DNA of 64,000 nucleotides from Adiantum capillus-veneris (Eukaryota; Streptophyta; Polypodiopsida; Polypodiales; Pteridaceae): contig CM043953.1 in NCBI GenBank assembly GCA_014529385.2, positions 72,751,872 to 72,815,871 on the forward strand, written 5' to 3'. A model generated the notes under the pieces. That model saw nothing but the letters and a program-made list of their open reading frames with translations. It did not search any database and had not been told where the DNA came from. This document shows positions 34,060 to 46,175 of this stretch, piece after piece (position 1 is the stretch's first letter; each line of letters opens with the position of its first letter). The translations under genes and the position numbers were made by a program.

Positions 34060-35442
34060 TTACTCAGAGGAGTAATAGCACTTGATTCTTGATCCATTTA
34101 CCAGTGGCAAAGGAACGCCCTCTAGAGTGACTAATTGGACTGCTCCCTGTGGTAAAATCTCTTCCACCACGAAGGGCCCTTGCCAAGCTGGAACCAGCTT
34201 CTTTGCTATTTTCAAATATTTTGCCTGATAGAGTAGCACTATAGAACCCTGCGTTAATTTCGGCTTTCTGAGGTGGCGATCATGCCACGCTTTGCGACGA
34301 AGTTGCTCCGCTTGTAGAGCATGTGAAGCTAAGCGGCGGCTTTCCTCCAATAAGGTGAGACGGGATATAGAAGCACATTCCATACCCGAACTTGCACGCA
34401 ATCTGCCCACTCTAGGGGATCCGAAGTTGAACTCAAAAGGAGCTATGGCTTCCAAACCGTAAGCCAGTTGAAAAGGCGTGTGATTTGTTGTTGCTTTGAA
34501 AGATGTGCGGTAGGCCCAAAGGGTACCGTGCACAGCCTGAGCCCAAGATGCTGGATAGAGATGACATGCTTTCCGTAGTAGGGAGATCAGAACCTTGTTG
34601 GTGCTCTCGGTCTGCCCATTGGCTCTAGGGTAATAAGAGCACGACTAGCGGTGAAAAATCTTGTAATTTTTCAGCAAAGTTGAGATCATGTCATTGACAA
34701 AATGACTGCCCCTATCACTGGTGATCTCCAAGGGACAGCCAAATCTGCATAAAATATTTTCATATAAAAATTTGGCCACTGTATCGCCAGTGCAATCTAC
34801 TGTCGCTAGTACCTCTGCCCACTTTGTTGCATAATCTGTAGCCACTAGCAGATATTTGTGATTACCTGGTTGAGGCGGGGGATATATTGGTCCCACAAAG
34901 TCCAAACCCCATCTCTCAAAAGGTAGCCACGCCATCGAGACCTGCAGAGGACGGTTGGATTGATTACTCAGCTTCGGCCCACATCGCTGGCACACATCAC
35001 AAACCTTAGAATATGCTATTGCATCCTTAAAAATGTAGGGCCACCACAGACCACTCTGTAGAATCTTCTGGGCAATGATGTGACCAGGGTAATGGCCACC
35101 AGTGGGACCAGTGTGGGCATCCTCCAAAATATGCTCCACCTCATGAGGCGAGACACAACGCTTCAGCACACCATCTGGTCCCAATTTATAGAGCTGGCCC
35201 CCAATCAAAGTGAAAGGCCTGGACTTCAACAGCAATCTCCTCTTTTGCAGTGGAGATGCATTCTCTGGGTACAGCCCAGTAGATAGAAAATGTAAGACCT
35301 CGCCGTACCATTCTGGTGTTGTATCTATCTTAAAAAGACTGCTATCGGGAAAGTCGTCCGCAATTCCGGTAGCTTCTTCACCTGTGTGAATGCGAGAGAG
35401 GCGGTCAGCCATTACATGTTGCTTACCAGGACGGAGTACCAC
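34060..35442 (-). pseudogene. integrase of the young gypsy element
   Basis: The zinc domain (HTGPTGGHYPGH, then CDVCQRC near 35000) is complete. The core has GLDFVGPIYPPP and LVATDYATKWAE, SDRGSHF with the second aspartate, and SYYPRANGQTEST with the glutamate, which comes after a TAG at 34645-34647. The C-terminal part (WQGPFVVEEILPQGAVQL) ends at 34060 with no chromodomain. The enzyme inserts the cDNA into the genome. Confidence 0.9.
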
Positions 35443-37344
35443 TTCAAAATCAAACTCTTGGAATAGGAGGAGCCATCGCCATACTCAACCTGCGACCTGT
35501 GGCTTATTAAGCAGATAGCGCAAGGCATGGTGATCAGTAATAATTGTGAAGTGGACCCCTAGCAAATAGTGCCAAAATTTGTGTAGAGCATATACTATAG
35601 CCAAACCTTCCCTCTCTGTGGTGCTATAGTTGCGCTCTGCTTTGGTGAGCAGGCGACTTGCATAATGTACAGGGCGATCCAAGTTGAACTCTTTGCTAGG
35701 CTGAGTCACCACAGCACCCAGACTCGCATCAGTATGCACATGAAAAGGTAGGGCCCAATCCGGGGCAACTAGAATGGGCGCTTCAATTAGGTGTTTTTTG
35801 AGGTATGAAAATGATTCATCCTCTGGTGTAGACCACTGGAAGGGAACAACAGCACTAGTGAGCCGGGTCAATGGTTGAGCCACCTGTGCATACATACGTA
35901 TAAACCTGCGATGATAGCCGGTGTGACCCACAAAGCTCTGAACACCTTTGGGATTTATGGGAGGAGGTAACTTCAAGATGGCCACTATCTTCTCTAGGTC
36001 AGGTGCTAAACCTTGAGCAGACACCACATGGCCCAACAGTGTGCCCTCGATGACCAAAAAATGACACTTGTTCGGATTGAGCTTCAAATGTGCCTCTCTG
36101 CACCTGAGGAAGACTGCAGAGAGCTGAGCAAGATGCTCCTTTAGATTTTCTACTGGGGTTGAACATTGAGCACCCGAGAAGGTGGAAAAGTCGTCCATGA
36201 ATATGCGAAGGTGATCAGTAAGCAGAGGATAAAAGATGAGATATACTATGCGATTGAAAGAAGGCGGTGCATTTTTAAGCCCAAAAGACATTCTAGTATA
36301 GATGAAAATACCCCAGGGAGTTACAAAAGCTGTTTTGACTTGGTCGTCGGGATGTATTCCTAACTGATTGTAGCCACTGAACCCATCCATAAAACTATAC
36401 AGTACATGGCCAGCGACATCTTCAAGGACTCTCTCAGTGAAAGGGGTTGGAAATCCATCCGGTATTGTGACCTTATTCAGAGCCCGGTAATCGACGCAAA
36501 CTCGAATATTGTTGGATTGCTTCTTTGGGGCAATAACCATAGGGGACAACCATTCTGAGTGCTCTACTGGTACAATAATACCTGCTTCTTGCATTTTATC
36601 CAACTCGATTTTGACTGCTTCTGCATATTTGGGATTCAGTTTGTAAGCCCTTCCTCTGACTGGATTAGCCCCCTCAACCAGAGGAATTGTGTGGACTCCT
36701 AGCTCTACTGGAATTCCCTCCAAATCGTGGTAAGACCAGGCAAACACATCCTTGAAAGAGTGCATGAAAGAGATTACCTGGTCGAGTATAGCGGGATGAT
36801 CCCATAACCAAGCGGCTAACAAGATGGGCTGATGGTTGTCAGGGCCGCCTAGGTTGACCTCTCTGACTGGGTCAGGCAGTGCAGTGGACGAGGCTGCGTC
36901 AGGGATAGAAGACCGTGCCGCCTCTGTGAGCTTCTGGACATTATGAGCTGGCGTTTGATCAATGTTGAAATCAACATACTCTTCCTGCAACCATCCGGAT
37001 GGAAGCTCTGCAAATGGTAAATCCTCAGATACCTCAAAGTGCTCCGGCATGGGTGAAGATTCAGATGGAATGGAGGTTAAGGAGGGAGGTGGGATGTTGG
37101 CCAACTCTTGCAAGGGAGACTTTTTCCCCCTTCTATGGTGGGTTATAGGCTCACCCAGGCTGATGGTTTCAATCAATGGACCCTCTGAAGGATGGTCATC
37201 AAAGACTGGCCCACATGGTTTTGGCGCACTTGGCTGACTAGGATTACTGGCTTCAAGTGTAGGATCGGGGGAAGAGGGTGAATCTGTTGTCAAGGGTCGA
37301 AGAGAGACTACATAGCATGGCATCGAAGATGTAGCTTCTAACCA
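35443..37344 (-). pseudogene. reverse transcriptase and RNase H of the young gypsy element
   Basis: After an acidic, Pro-rich linker the RT is complete: NIRVCVDYRALNKVTIPD, SFMDGFSGYNQLGIHPDD, FIYTRMSFGLKNAPPSF and the catalytic IFMDDFSTFS with both aspartates. RNase H follows with FHVHTDASLGAVV, YASRLLTKAERNYSTTERE and IITDHHALRYLL. A single TGA (35485-35487) lies between RNase H and the integrase, in G-stop-VWRW where an arginine CGA codon would fit. All residues needed for activity are present apart from the stops. Confidence 0.9.
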
Positions 37345-40008
37345 CTACAGTAAGTCTTCATCGGACCCATCAGGAGGGACCGGCTGCTCCAAGTCAGGGT
37401 TGGACTCTACTGACAAAGAGCTACGCTGAACGACTGGATCCATGCCACCTTCGAGAAGAATTTGTTGCATTGGAGAGCCAGGGGTATGTATCCACATGGT
37501 GTCATTTCCCCAGTCATGAAGTGCTTTCGTATGTCGCAACCATGGCCTACCAATCAGCAAGGGATAACCTCCCTCTACCTGGGGAAGATGAACTACCACA
37601 AAATCCAAGTCAAAAGTGAAATCTTGTACCTTCAGAGGCACCTTGTCGACTATGCCCACTGGGTAGACTGTTCTTTGATCAACCAATGTAACAGTGAAAG
37701 GAGCAGGTCGGGTAGGCTATAGACCTAAGGCCCTCATAGTGAAATCGGGCATCAAATTGATTCCAGATCCACCATCAACGATGACACCAGATAGCTGCTG
37801 TCCAAGAATAGATACAGTGAGACGAGGACTTTTATAATCGGTGAGAGGAGCAGTTGGATAGGAAATCAAGTAAGACTCTGAGGGCTGGACAGGGAGGTGC
37901 CCGCCACTAGGCCCAGCCCCCGGGTACAGAGACTGAATGACTGACAGGGTGTCACTTCTAAGTGTTGCGTCAAGCTTTAGCATGTCGTATAGTGACACCT
38001 GCTGAAAAGTATTTTTCAAGATGGCTTCTGCTGTGGGCTTGGCGCCTTCGAACTGGGCTCCTTTTGGGACCTTAATCTGTTCCAAGTCAGCCACTGCTTC
38101 TAAGAAGGCTCCATCAATGTCAGATAACAAGGAAGTTGGTTTGCTTTGAGCAATTGGGAAGGACTTGTCCTTTGGGTCAGGTAGACCAGATTGAGGAAGT
38201 GGAGACTGGCGAGGTGGACTTGTGGGTAGACTGAGACCAAGAGCTGCTCTTTGTGCCCGAGTAAGGACACCAGCAGGCTCTTCCACTTGCAGAGGCTTAA
38301 CCACATGAGTAGCAGGTGAAGGTTGAGGCACGGTGTTCACAGTAATCAAATTTATCTTCAGAAAGGTGAATTCGGGTTGGTTTTGAGTCGAGCCTGAAGA
38401 CGTGGATGCCCTTTGCTTGGGACAATCCTTATTGTAGTGATCCTTCGAATCAGGGCAATGACGACAAGGAGGGGACCCCTTGGGTAAAGGACACTTGCTC
38501 TGATAATGCCCATATTCTCTGCATCTGTAGCAGAGTATGGGCCGATTGGAAGGACGAAACGGGGGACGAGGTGGTTGCTGCATGGAGTTGGAGGCTGAGG
38601 TGTAGAAACTTTGGGGAACTGAGGGAGTACTAGCATGATAAAAGCTGTGGGGTGCAAAGTTGTTGTGCATACCTTGCTGCATAGGGGGTGTTGTCAGCAG
38701 AGGAGGCAACTGGTTTTGATGGCCGTAGGGTGAGACCATGTTGGATGCAGGTGCTAGCCCTTGTTGGAGAGAAGGACCAAGATTTTGTTGTATTTGTCGC
38801 AATCCCTTGAGGTAGAAACAATCCTTATCCTCATGTCCAGATTTTTCACAGAAGTGGCAGTAAACCCGAAGGGGGCATTCCTGTGGGGGGTGCCCTGGAG
38901 AGCGGCATGAGCTACACCAAACCATAGCCTTAGTCTCTTGCTGACACTTGAGCTCTTCTAACTCGCGCTTAATCTATTCCAATGCCTCATTATGTGTAGG
39001 CTTCTCTTGTCTAAGAGAGAAGGACCTCTCCTCTTGAAGAGCTCGTTGTAGCTTTAGGGCTTCCAGTTCCTTGCGTAAAAAAGTTAAAGGATCAGTAGGA
39101 CTACCTTCTGAGAACACAGAGGGAGTATCTATTTGAGGAGAGTTGTTGAAGAGCTTCCTAGCCCCCTCTATTCTAGTAGCAGCTGTGATGAACTCATCGA
39201 GAGTGGCGTCGGGTCGGAGACTCTCTCGGAGTTTTTGCTGAGAAGTTTTGGGAAGCGCCTTCTCCACCCATTTTTTAACCATGAATTCACCGGGTTGTTG
39301 GGGAATCTTGGCCACCAGTGAATTAGTTTTATTCATAAGCTCCGCAAAAGTCTCCTCAGGCTTGAGCACCATGTTGGCCAACTCATCCAACACCTTCTCC
39401 TGGTAGTCACCCGGCCTAAAAGCTGCACAGAACTGCTATCTTAAGGCTGCCCAAGTTGCAAAATGGTTCTCTGCAAATTGGTTGTACCATTTATCTGCTA
39501 GGCCATCCAGGGTGGATGGAAATAGTACCAAGTAAGCATCTTCTCTGTTCAGCCCACGTCCCCTACAGAGAGATACAAATCTTCTTGCATGGTCGTCAGC
39601 ATCTTTTGAAGAAATCCCTTTGAAGGTAGGGAACTTGATGTTCACCTTGGCCAAAACACTAGCTAGTGGCTCCATGATTCCTTGCTGAGTCTGTTGCACA
39701 ATAGCTTGCTGTAGCAGAATAGGAGAGAGATTTTCTGGAGAAGGTGATCGCGAAGATGGGGAACCTGATGACGAAGGAATGGTTGAGAGCTTTTCTGGAG
39801 AAGGTGATCGGGAAGATGGGGAACCTGATGAAGGAATGGGTGATGTGATATGTGGAGGTATAGGTGATGAGGTTGAAGGATTTCTACAAGGTGTCAAAGG
39901 TCGTCTTCTGTGATAGTACTTCAGAGGGCTCAGTAGTGGGCTTTGACGCTCAACTGACCTCCTTGTATGTGTCATGCAGTGACCACCAGTCCAACCAAGT
40001 TTGGGCAA
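37345..40008 (-). pseudogene. Gag and protease of the young gypsy element
   Basis: The frame starts with a Pro/Ser-rich region containing a repeated GSPSSRSPSPE block (39850-39720), then capsid (FPTFKGISSKDADDHARRF, and DGLADKWYNQF). After two TAG stops (39436-39438, 38974-38976) come four zinc knuckles: CSSCRSPGHPPQEC, CHFCEKSGHEDKDC, CYRCREYGHYQSKC and CRHCPDSKDHYNKDC. The protease active site GVIVDGGSGINLM follows near 37770, then a TAG (37717-37719) and the C-terminal protease part YPLLIGRPWLRHT. A further TAG (37345-37347) precedes pol. Four knuckles are more than the usual one or two. Confidence 0.9.
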
Positions 40009-40332
40009 AAACTTGTGACAGGTCTAGACTCCACCAAACCAACCAGGTAAATGACTAGACTCGGCTGGACTAAGGACGAGACCAGACGAGGAAGGCTAGA
40101 CCAGGGCGAGTAGGTCTAGACCAGGGACGAGGAGGACTAGACCAGGGTCGAGGAGGTCTAGACCAGGGACGAGGATAAGTTGGACCAGGGCGAGAAAGGA
40201 CTAGACCAAGGACTAATGGACCAGGTGAGAGGGAAACATTGCAAGGCAAGGTCGGCGAAGAAGGCAGGCGAAGCTAGATCAACCTAACCAGCTTCAAGAT
40301 TTGCACCTCACAGAGTGAGATTTCAGTTGAGA

Positions 40333-40352
40333 TCCCATCGTGGTCGCCAAAA
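40333..40352 (-). promoter_or_regulatory. probable primer-binding site of the young gypsy element
   Basis: Directly after the LTR end (..GGTGCTCTCA) the minus strand reads TTTTGGCGACCACGATGGGA. TGGCG-starting sites complementary to a tRNA 3' end are usual here; I cannot name the tRNA from the sequence alone. Confidence 0.55.
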
Positions 40353-40942
40353 TGAGAGCACCTGTAGCGCGGATAATGTGTCGTGCTCTCTACAGTGTGG
40401 GTGTCCCTCAGTGCAATGTGCGTGACAATCTCACGCAACAAATAGAAACTCTCTCAAACAGAATGAAACACAGAAACAATGGATAACAACAGAGACACAG
40501 CAGTAGACCAGAACATATGGACTCGACTAGCTCAAAGAACCTTGTACAGACTCTGGCGTGGCAGCACACTCAGCTCCAGCCCAGGACTCACAGGTACAAA
40601 TGGGGTGTCGAGGCTCAGATGTGCATGGATGGTGAAGCAGTCTCTGTGTAAGACTCGACCTAGACGTCTACGTGCAAGATAAGATAGAACTACCCAAAAC
40701 GACTACTCATATGTACAACCATAAGAGCCACCAACGGCCCATAAATGTCCAGCCAGCTAAGTCTATCTCCAAACTGAGTGGTGGTGGTGACCTGGCCACG
40801 ATGTCCACTAGACCGCCGTAGGTACCCTGCCACGTGTCACTCCCAGCCCAAAGGGTCCGTCCAGTGTGAACCAGACCAACTGTAGCTAACTGTCCAACTG
40901 CCTGTCCTGTGAAGTGACACTGTAGCCTGCTACACTATCTCA
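40353..40942 (-). mobile_element. 5' LTR of the young gypsy element (590 bp)
   Basis: On the minus strand it starts TGAGATAGTG and ends GGTGCTCTCA, so the ends are TGAGA..TCTCA. The inner edge is fixed by the primer-binding site and the outer edge by the resumption of the integrase reading frame of the older element (GGATGGCCAAAG). The partner LTR is not in the window, so insertion age cannot be derived here. Confidence 0.8.
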
Positions 40943-41400
40943 CTTTGGCCATCCGTTTGTGGGTGATAGGCCGAAGAGAAATTCAATCTTGTACCCATAT
41001 TTTCAAAGAAACCTTCTCAAAAATTAATGGTCATTCTAGGATCTCTATCTGACACGATGGATGTTGCCAATCCATGGTGTTGAAAATCTGAGATATGAAG
41101 AGAGTTGCCATTTGGTGTGCCTTAATAGTCTTTCTGACAGGAATAAAGTGTGCTTGCTTGCTAAACCAATCAACTATTGTCCATATTCCCATATTTCCAT
41201 GGAGAGACTTCGGTAATCCAAAGATAAAATCCATGGATATACTCTCCCATGGTGATTTAGGGGTTGGCAATGGCTGGAATACTCCAGGTTGCTTCCCTCT
41301 ATCATACTTGGTCTTTTGACATACCACAATTTTGAAACATACTCTTGTATGTCCACTTTCATGGTAGGCCAATAGAAGTACGTCTCTACTCCTCAAACAG
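40943..41400 (-). pseudogene. integrase core of the older gypsy element, cut by the insertion
   Basis: CQKTKYDRGKQPG (end of the zinc domain), PWESISMDFIFGLPKS and WTIVDWFSKQAHFIPV are in one frame. Next, frame-shifted, DRDPRMTINF and SSAYHPQTDGQ appear; then the LTR of the young element begins. The catalytic glutamate and the C-terminus would lie beyond the insertion and are not in the window. Confidence 0.85.
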
Positions 41401-41785
41401 TAGGTTGAATGCCTCTATGCCCCACATAGGGAGGAGACTTTGTCACAAAGGGAGTGGGTAACACATAGCCTATTGCCATGGAGATCATGGTCAATAGCAT
41501 ACTCTTCTATCATAGAAGATAGATCATTGTGAGCTGCTATAGACACCACATTGACTCTTGGTCATCCTGAAAGTGCATCGGCCACTTGAGTGTGCTTACG
41601 AGCAATGTGAGCAATATGAAAATAAAATTGCAAAAGAAAATTTTCCCACCTCATTTGTTTGTCGGAAAGCTTGGTTGGCATCATGAAGTACTTGAGACTT
41701 TGGTGGTCTACTTGCAAAATAAATGGAGTCCCCAATAGATAGTGCTTCCAAGTGTCTAGGGCATGTAGAACAGCTAAAAGCTCTT

Positions 41786-43280
41786 TTATATGCCTAAGAC
41801 CCGTTCATCAGCATTGAGCCTTCGACTCTCATATGCTATGGCATGTCCTTCTTCAAGCAATACTGCTCCAAGGCAATCACCACAAGCATCACATTGGACC
41901 TCAAATGGTTTTGAGAGATCTAGAAGCATAAGGGCTGGTTGGGAGGTAAGCTTCTCTTTGAGCTTGTCAAAATAATTTTGCTCTTTAGCAGTCCATGAGT
42001 ACTTAACGTTCTTCTTTGTTAAGTCATGTAATGGTCCTTCTATTTGAGAGGATTTTGCTATGAAGAGTCTATAGTATGCACACATACCAATAAAGCTTTG
42101 TAGCTCATGTAGATTCCTTGGATTAGGCTATGCTTTTATTACCTGTAACTTTAATGGACCCATACAGATACCATCGAGAGCTAAGTATTGAATCACTTAA
42201 AGGAAAAATTCACTCTTCTTTTGATTGATAAAAAGCTTGTTCTCCCTTACATCTTGAAAAACTACCTGGAGATGTTGCTTGTGTTCCTCCAAGGACTTGT
42301 AGATGATGAGATCATCAAAGAACACTCCACTGAATTTGTGATAGGGTCTAGAGATTTTCTCCATTAAAAGATTGAATGTGGCTAGTGCATTAGTCAAGCC
42401 AAAAGGCATGACTAGATATTCAAAAAGACCCAATGTTGTACGAAACACGGTCTTTACGATATCTTCATTCACTATCCTTATTTGATGATAACCACTTTTA
42501 AGGTCAATCCTATTGAAGTAGGTATAGCCTTGTAGCTTATCAAACAGATCTTCCACCAAAGGTACGGAAATCTGTTTTTGATAGTGATATTGTTTAGCGC
42601 TCCATAGTCCACATACATGCGGTATGTACCATCTTTCTTTTGCACTAAAAGGACTGGAGAACAAAAGGGAGAGGATCTAGGCCTCACCATCCCTTTGTCT
42701 ACCAATTCTTGTACTTGCCTCATGATCTCCTCTTTGTGAGCTTCAGAAACTCGATAAGGAGGCTTGTTAGGCGAAGCTTCTTGGTAGGAGCTCAATTCGA
42801 TGATCATCATCCCCTCGTTTTGGAGGTAAGTCCAAAGGAATATCATCGATAAAAACATCTTCGAATCTATTTGTGTCTCTGTTATTTTTCGTTGCTTCCA
42901 CCCACTCCCATAGGCCTTGGGTAGACATTGGACGGCCCATAAAGTACAAATAACTGAGTGGGTACAATAAGCCTCAAAATTCTTAAGCTGAACTTCAGGA
43001 TTGAACTTGACCTGCATTGTGTACCCCTCCTCCGCCTTATTCTGACTGTAACTAAGCGTTAGGTCAGCGTTTCCTCAACCAATGAACAAGCACCAAAGGG
43101 AAAGGGCTTATACATCCTTTCTGGATTGAAGCCATTTGCATAGGATTCGAAAGCCCTTTTCTTCGCCTCCACTACAAAGATAAAATCTGCACTTACATTG
43201 TGCTGAGAGTCCCAATAGAAGTATAAGGAGGCTCTCCCCCATTGTTGTTTTGACACACCCCATCGGTGAAAATTAGACAA
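41786..43280 (-). pseudogene. reverse transcriptase and RNase H of the older gypsy element
   Basis: RT fingers (EIMRQVQELVDKGMVRPRSS, then VQKKDGTYRMYVDYGALN) are in one frame, the palm (FNRIDLKSGYHQIRI, LVMPFGLTNALATF, FFDDLIIY) in the next. The catalytic DD is intact. The RNase H trace (FEVQCDACGDCLGAVLLEEG) follows at 41885. CDACG replaces the usual TDAS. Part of the RNase H and the integrase zinc domain (41400-41780) is in broken frames. Confidence 0.85.
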
Positions 43281-43333
43281 GTCTAATTCTTCTTGATTCC
43301 CAACACTTTGTTTTGTTAAAACATTAGCATCAT

Positions 43334-43930
43334 TTAGAGAATCTTTGACAAAATTATGTACGCAAAAACTGATCTTTTCATTGACTTATCAAAAGAAGGT
43401 GAATTTACAAGTGGTATAGTATGACCAGACTCATTAGCATCTATATACATGCTCTTTTCCCTGTAGGGGAAGTAGATTCCCCTTTCAGGGAACTTCATGT
43501 CAGCAGCCATGTAGTTGAACCATGGTGCCCCTATGATAACATCCTCATGTTGGAGAGGAGAAATGAAAAAGTCTTCTTCGTTGACGTAGCTCTGGAGATG
43601 AAGCCTCAACTTCCCAATCAAGGGCATAACGAAGGGTTTTTGTGTTTTGAAAGCCCCATTGGCAGTTACAATATCTCCCATCTCAAAAGCTTGAATGCCC
43701 AACTTAGTATCTCCCATCTCAAAAGCTGGAATGCCCAACTTAGTGGCCAACTTCATTGATATGAAGTTGTGAGTAGAGCCAGGGTCAAACAGGATGAAGG
43801 CATTATGCTCCCTTACCTTTCCCCAGGGATAGGAGAGAGGTGATCCTTTGCAATGAGTATCCTCGTTTGGAGCTTTGATCTTGGAAGCTCTAGGAGTCTC
43901 ATTGCGGGTATTTCTTTGGGGCAAGAACAA
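43334..43930 (-). pseudogene. protease of the older gypsy element, with internal duplication
   Basis: The frame shows AFILFDPGSTHNFIS, the aspartic protease block with D-P-G instead of D-S-G, and GAPWFNYM further on. Between them EMGDTKLGIQAFEMGD is duplicated because of a 36-bp tandem repeat (43672-43743). The frame is otherwise open for about 198 codons. Confidence 0.8.
43672..43743. repeat. 36-bp in-frame tandem duplication
   Basis: TATCTCCCATCTCAAAAGCT begins both copies (43672 and 43708); they differ at very few places. It adds 12 residues to the protease without breaking its frame. Confidence 0.85.
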
Positions 43931-44761
43931 TAGTCATGTCCTTGCTCCCCGCACTTAAAGCATTTGTGGTCCTTACAAAAAGCTTCTAGCTCTTCAGGAG
44001 AGAGTTTATTTTTACCTTTGTAAACTCCCTTCTCCTTGGACCGATTGTTGTTGTTGCTGTTGTTAGAATAACCTTGGGAAGATTTTTGGGCATTGTTCTT
44101 CCCCTTTGCTTCATTTCGATCTTTGTTTTCCATGGGCTTGGCATTCCTTTTAGCCCCTTGTTGGAAATTGATGCGCGAAGTAACCATAGTGTGGTGGATT
44201 ACTTTGGTGATAGAACTAGGCCATTGAGAGTTAACATACTCAGCCATTTCTTCAGGTAATACCGCACAGAATTATTGTTTTTTCTCGACAAAGTCTATCT
44301 TATGAAAGACAACAGCCTTGAGATGTAAATCCCAAAACTTCTCCACATATTTGTGGATAGACTCTTTGAAGAGAAGCTTCAAACTCCGCCATTTGGTAAG
44401 CACTTTGTCCTTTGCATCACTTGAAGGAATTGCTTCATGATGGAGACTCGTAGAGTTTTCCATAATTTTGGGGCTTTGCCGTTGCCACGAAGACTAGCCC
44501 GCCATTGTCGAGCAGATTTTTGGATGTGCATAGCTACATGACATAGCTTGGAGGACTCTGGGAAGCCCTCCTCTCCAAAGGCCGCATCAAATTGCTGGAT
44601 GAATGCCAATACTTTGTCACTACCACCATCATAGGTAAGAAAAAAGATACTCTTTCCTCCCTCTTTGAATTTCTTGAGCTTTTGAGACCTTCACCATGCA
44701 GGGTAGGATTTGCGATGTCCTCTCCTCTTATATTCTCTAGGAGAATAGCTATTGCTTTCAT
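43813..44761 (-). pseudogene. Gag of the older gypsy element
   Basis: Pieces in three frames read LAFIQQFDAAFGEEGFPESS and ARQWRASLRGN (capsid, 44609-44500), DKVLTKWRSLKLLFKESIHK (44410) and then a Lys/Asn-rich stretch with the zinc knuckle CFKCGEQGHDYCSC near 43960. At least two frameshifts separate them. Confidence 0.8.
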
Positions 44762-45584
44762 CGGAAGAGGAGGAAGGTGAAGAAAGAAGGATAGGAGGGT
44801 GACCTCCTTCTTGCCTTTTCCTTCCTTTGTTTCCTCTCTTCCCTTTCAGAGTGACAAGAAGAAGGACTATAGGTTGATCGTTTCCTCTTGGGAGGATACC
44901 AATTTAATGGAAATGGCCTATGAACTTTGAGAATAGCGGAATTAAGAGAATTAGAGTGAGCATTTTCATGAGACTAATTTGAGAACGTAGAGGGTGAACT
45001 TAATCAACGATAGCAACATAATCATTATACTTAATTAACTTGGCATGAACAATACTTTTGCAAGAGAGAAAATTAGAGAACTTGACAATAGTTGAGGACC
45101 GGATTTTGCGGAGCCGGTCCCCCCTCCAATAGGCTTTTGTATTATAGATTCTCCCATCAAGAGAGACTTGGTACAATACAATCTTTGTGTTCCTTGTGAC
45201 CTAGGTGATGCAATGAAGATGGAAAGCTTCATGCATCACAAGCATAACATAAACTTTGTAAAAGCATTAACCATCCCTGGCCTCAGTCATCCCAAGGCCT
45301 CAAACATCTTCAAAGGTCGAGAGAGCTAGCAGGGAATGAGGTAGGGAAGAGGAAGAAGAAGTAACATACGAGAAAGAGATAGTTCCTCACTTATCATTAC
45401 TCTTCTTGCATAGCATAGCATAATAGCATAATAATGATGATGAAGAAGATGGCAACCTTAAGAATTGGAGCATGGCTCTTGGTTGGATTTGCATTCCATA
45501 GCCAAGAGTGTTGGTGTAAGCTCTCAACTTCTCAACAATCTTGGAGAAGGAGATGGAGCTCTTGCACTTTGCACTTCACACAAT

Positions 45585-45585
<1 letters not shown>

Positions 45586-45626
<41 letters not shown>
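45586..45626. repeat. (GT)n microsatellite
   Basis: About 20 GT dinucleotides without interruption. Confidence 0.95.
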
Positions 45627-45628
<2 letters not shown>

Positions 45629-46034
45629 ATACCTTGCAAGAAAGCCCATAGCTTCCTTGGTTGACCCCTCATTGTAACTCAAGCTTCAAATTGATTGGAC
45701 CCCTACAAGCTTAGCCAATCACATGTAGAGTGCATATCAAGCAACCATGCTAGCCTTAGGACAAGTGTCCCCCTTTTCCCTTTGAGAGAGAGGACTTGAT
45801 AAATGCATAAATAATTAAATTAATTAGTTAAATTATCATTTGACCCCTTGAGAGGCCAACCAATAGGCTTTAGGCACCTTATGAAGGCAACATGAAAAGG
45901 AACTTGACATGTGTCCTTGTTGCTTCTTTAGACAAGGCTTGCCTTGTGTGAGGGTGTGTGTGTTCTCTCTCATGTCCCTACAATTAGGGCTCGTTCCCCC
46001 TTTTGTAGGGATCTAGTTTGACTTTTGGAACACC

Positions 46035-46175
46035 TTAAGCCCCTCAAGCACCTTAGTCATGGAGCACCTTAGCACCTTAGTCATCAAGCATGACAAGCAC
46101 CTGAAGCACCTTAGTCAGCAAGCACGACAAGCGCCTGAAGCACCTTAGTCCGCAAGCACGACAAACACCTCAAGC
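46035..46175. repeat. minisatellite with unit about CACCTTAGTCAGCAAGCACGACAAGC-like
   Basis: The words CACCTTAGTC and CAAGCACGACAAGC alternate four to five times with a period of roughly 33-36 bases. Copies diverge towards the left end. Confidence 0.8.

Larger units (their letters stand above)
34060..40942 (-). mobile_element. young Ty3/gypsy retrotransposon with 5' LTR, 3' end lost
   Basis: From 40008 to 34060 one minus-strand frame runs for 1,983 codons with only six stops and no frameshift. It encodes Gag, protease, RT, RNase H and integrase in gypsy order, with no chromodomain and no second RNase H. The 5' LTR is at 40353-40942. The sequence beyond the LTR (from 40943) is the interior of another gypsy integrase, so this element inserted into an older one. 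The 3' LTR and the rest of the target are absent from the window, so a later deletion or rearrangement removed that side. Confidence 0.9.
40943..44780 (-). mobile_element. older Ty3/gypsy element, integrase interrupted by the young element
   Basis: Gag, protease, RT, RNase H and integrase lie in order on the minus strand, in all three frames, so it is much older than its insert. The integrase frame (MGTRLNFSSAYHPQTDGQ) stops exactly at the LTR edge at 40942/40943. The 5' side runs into unassigned sequence above 44780. TTGGTATCCTCCC on the minus strand near 44905 may be a worn primer site. Confidence 0.85.

Noticed and set aside
34060-40008. Programmed stop-codon readthrough or recoding of TAG in the young gypsy gag-pol
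   Set aside because: Six stops in unrelated places, including inside domains, fit mutation better; readthrough elements use one stop at the gag-pol border.
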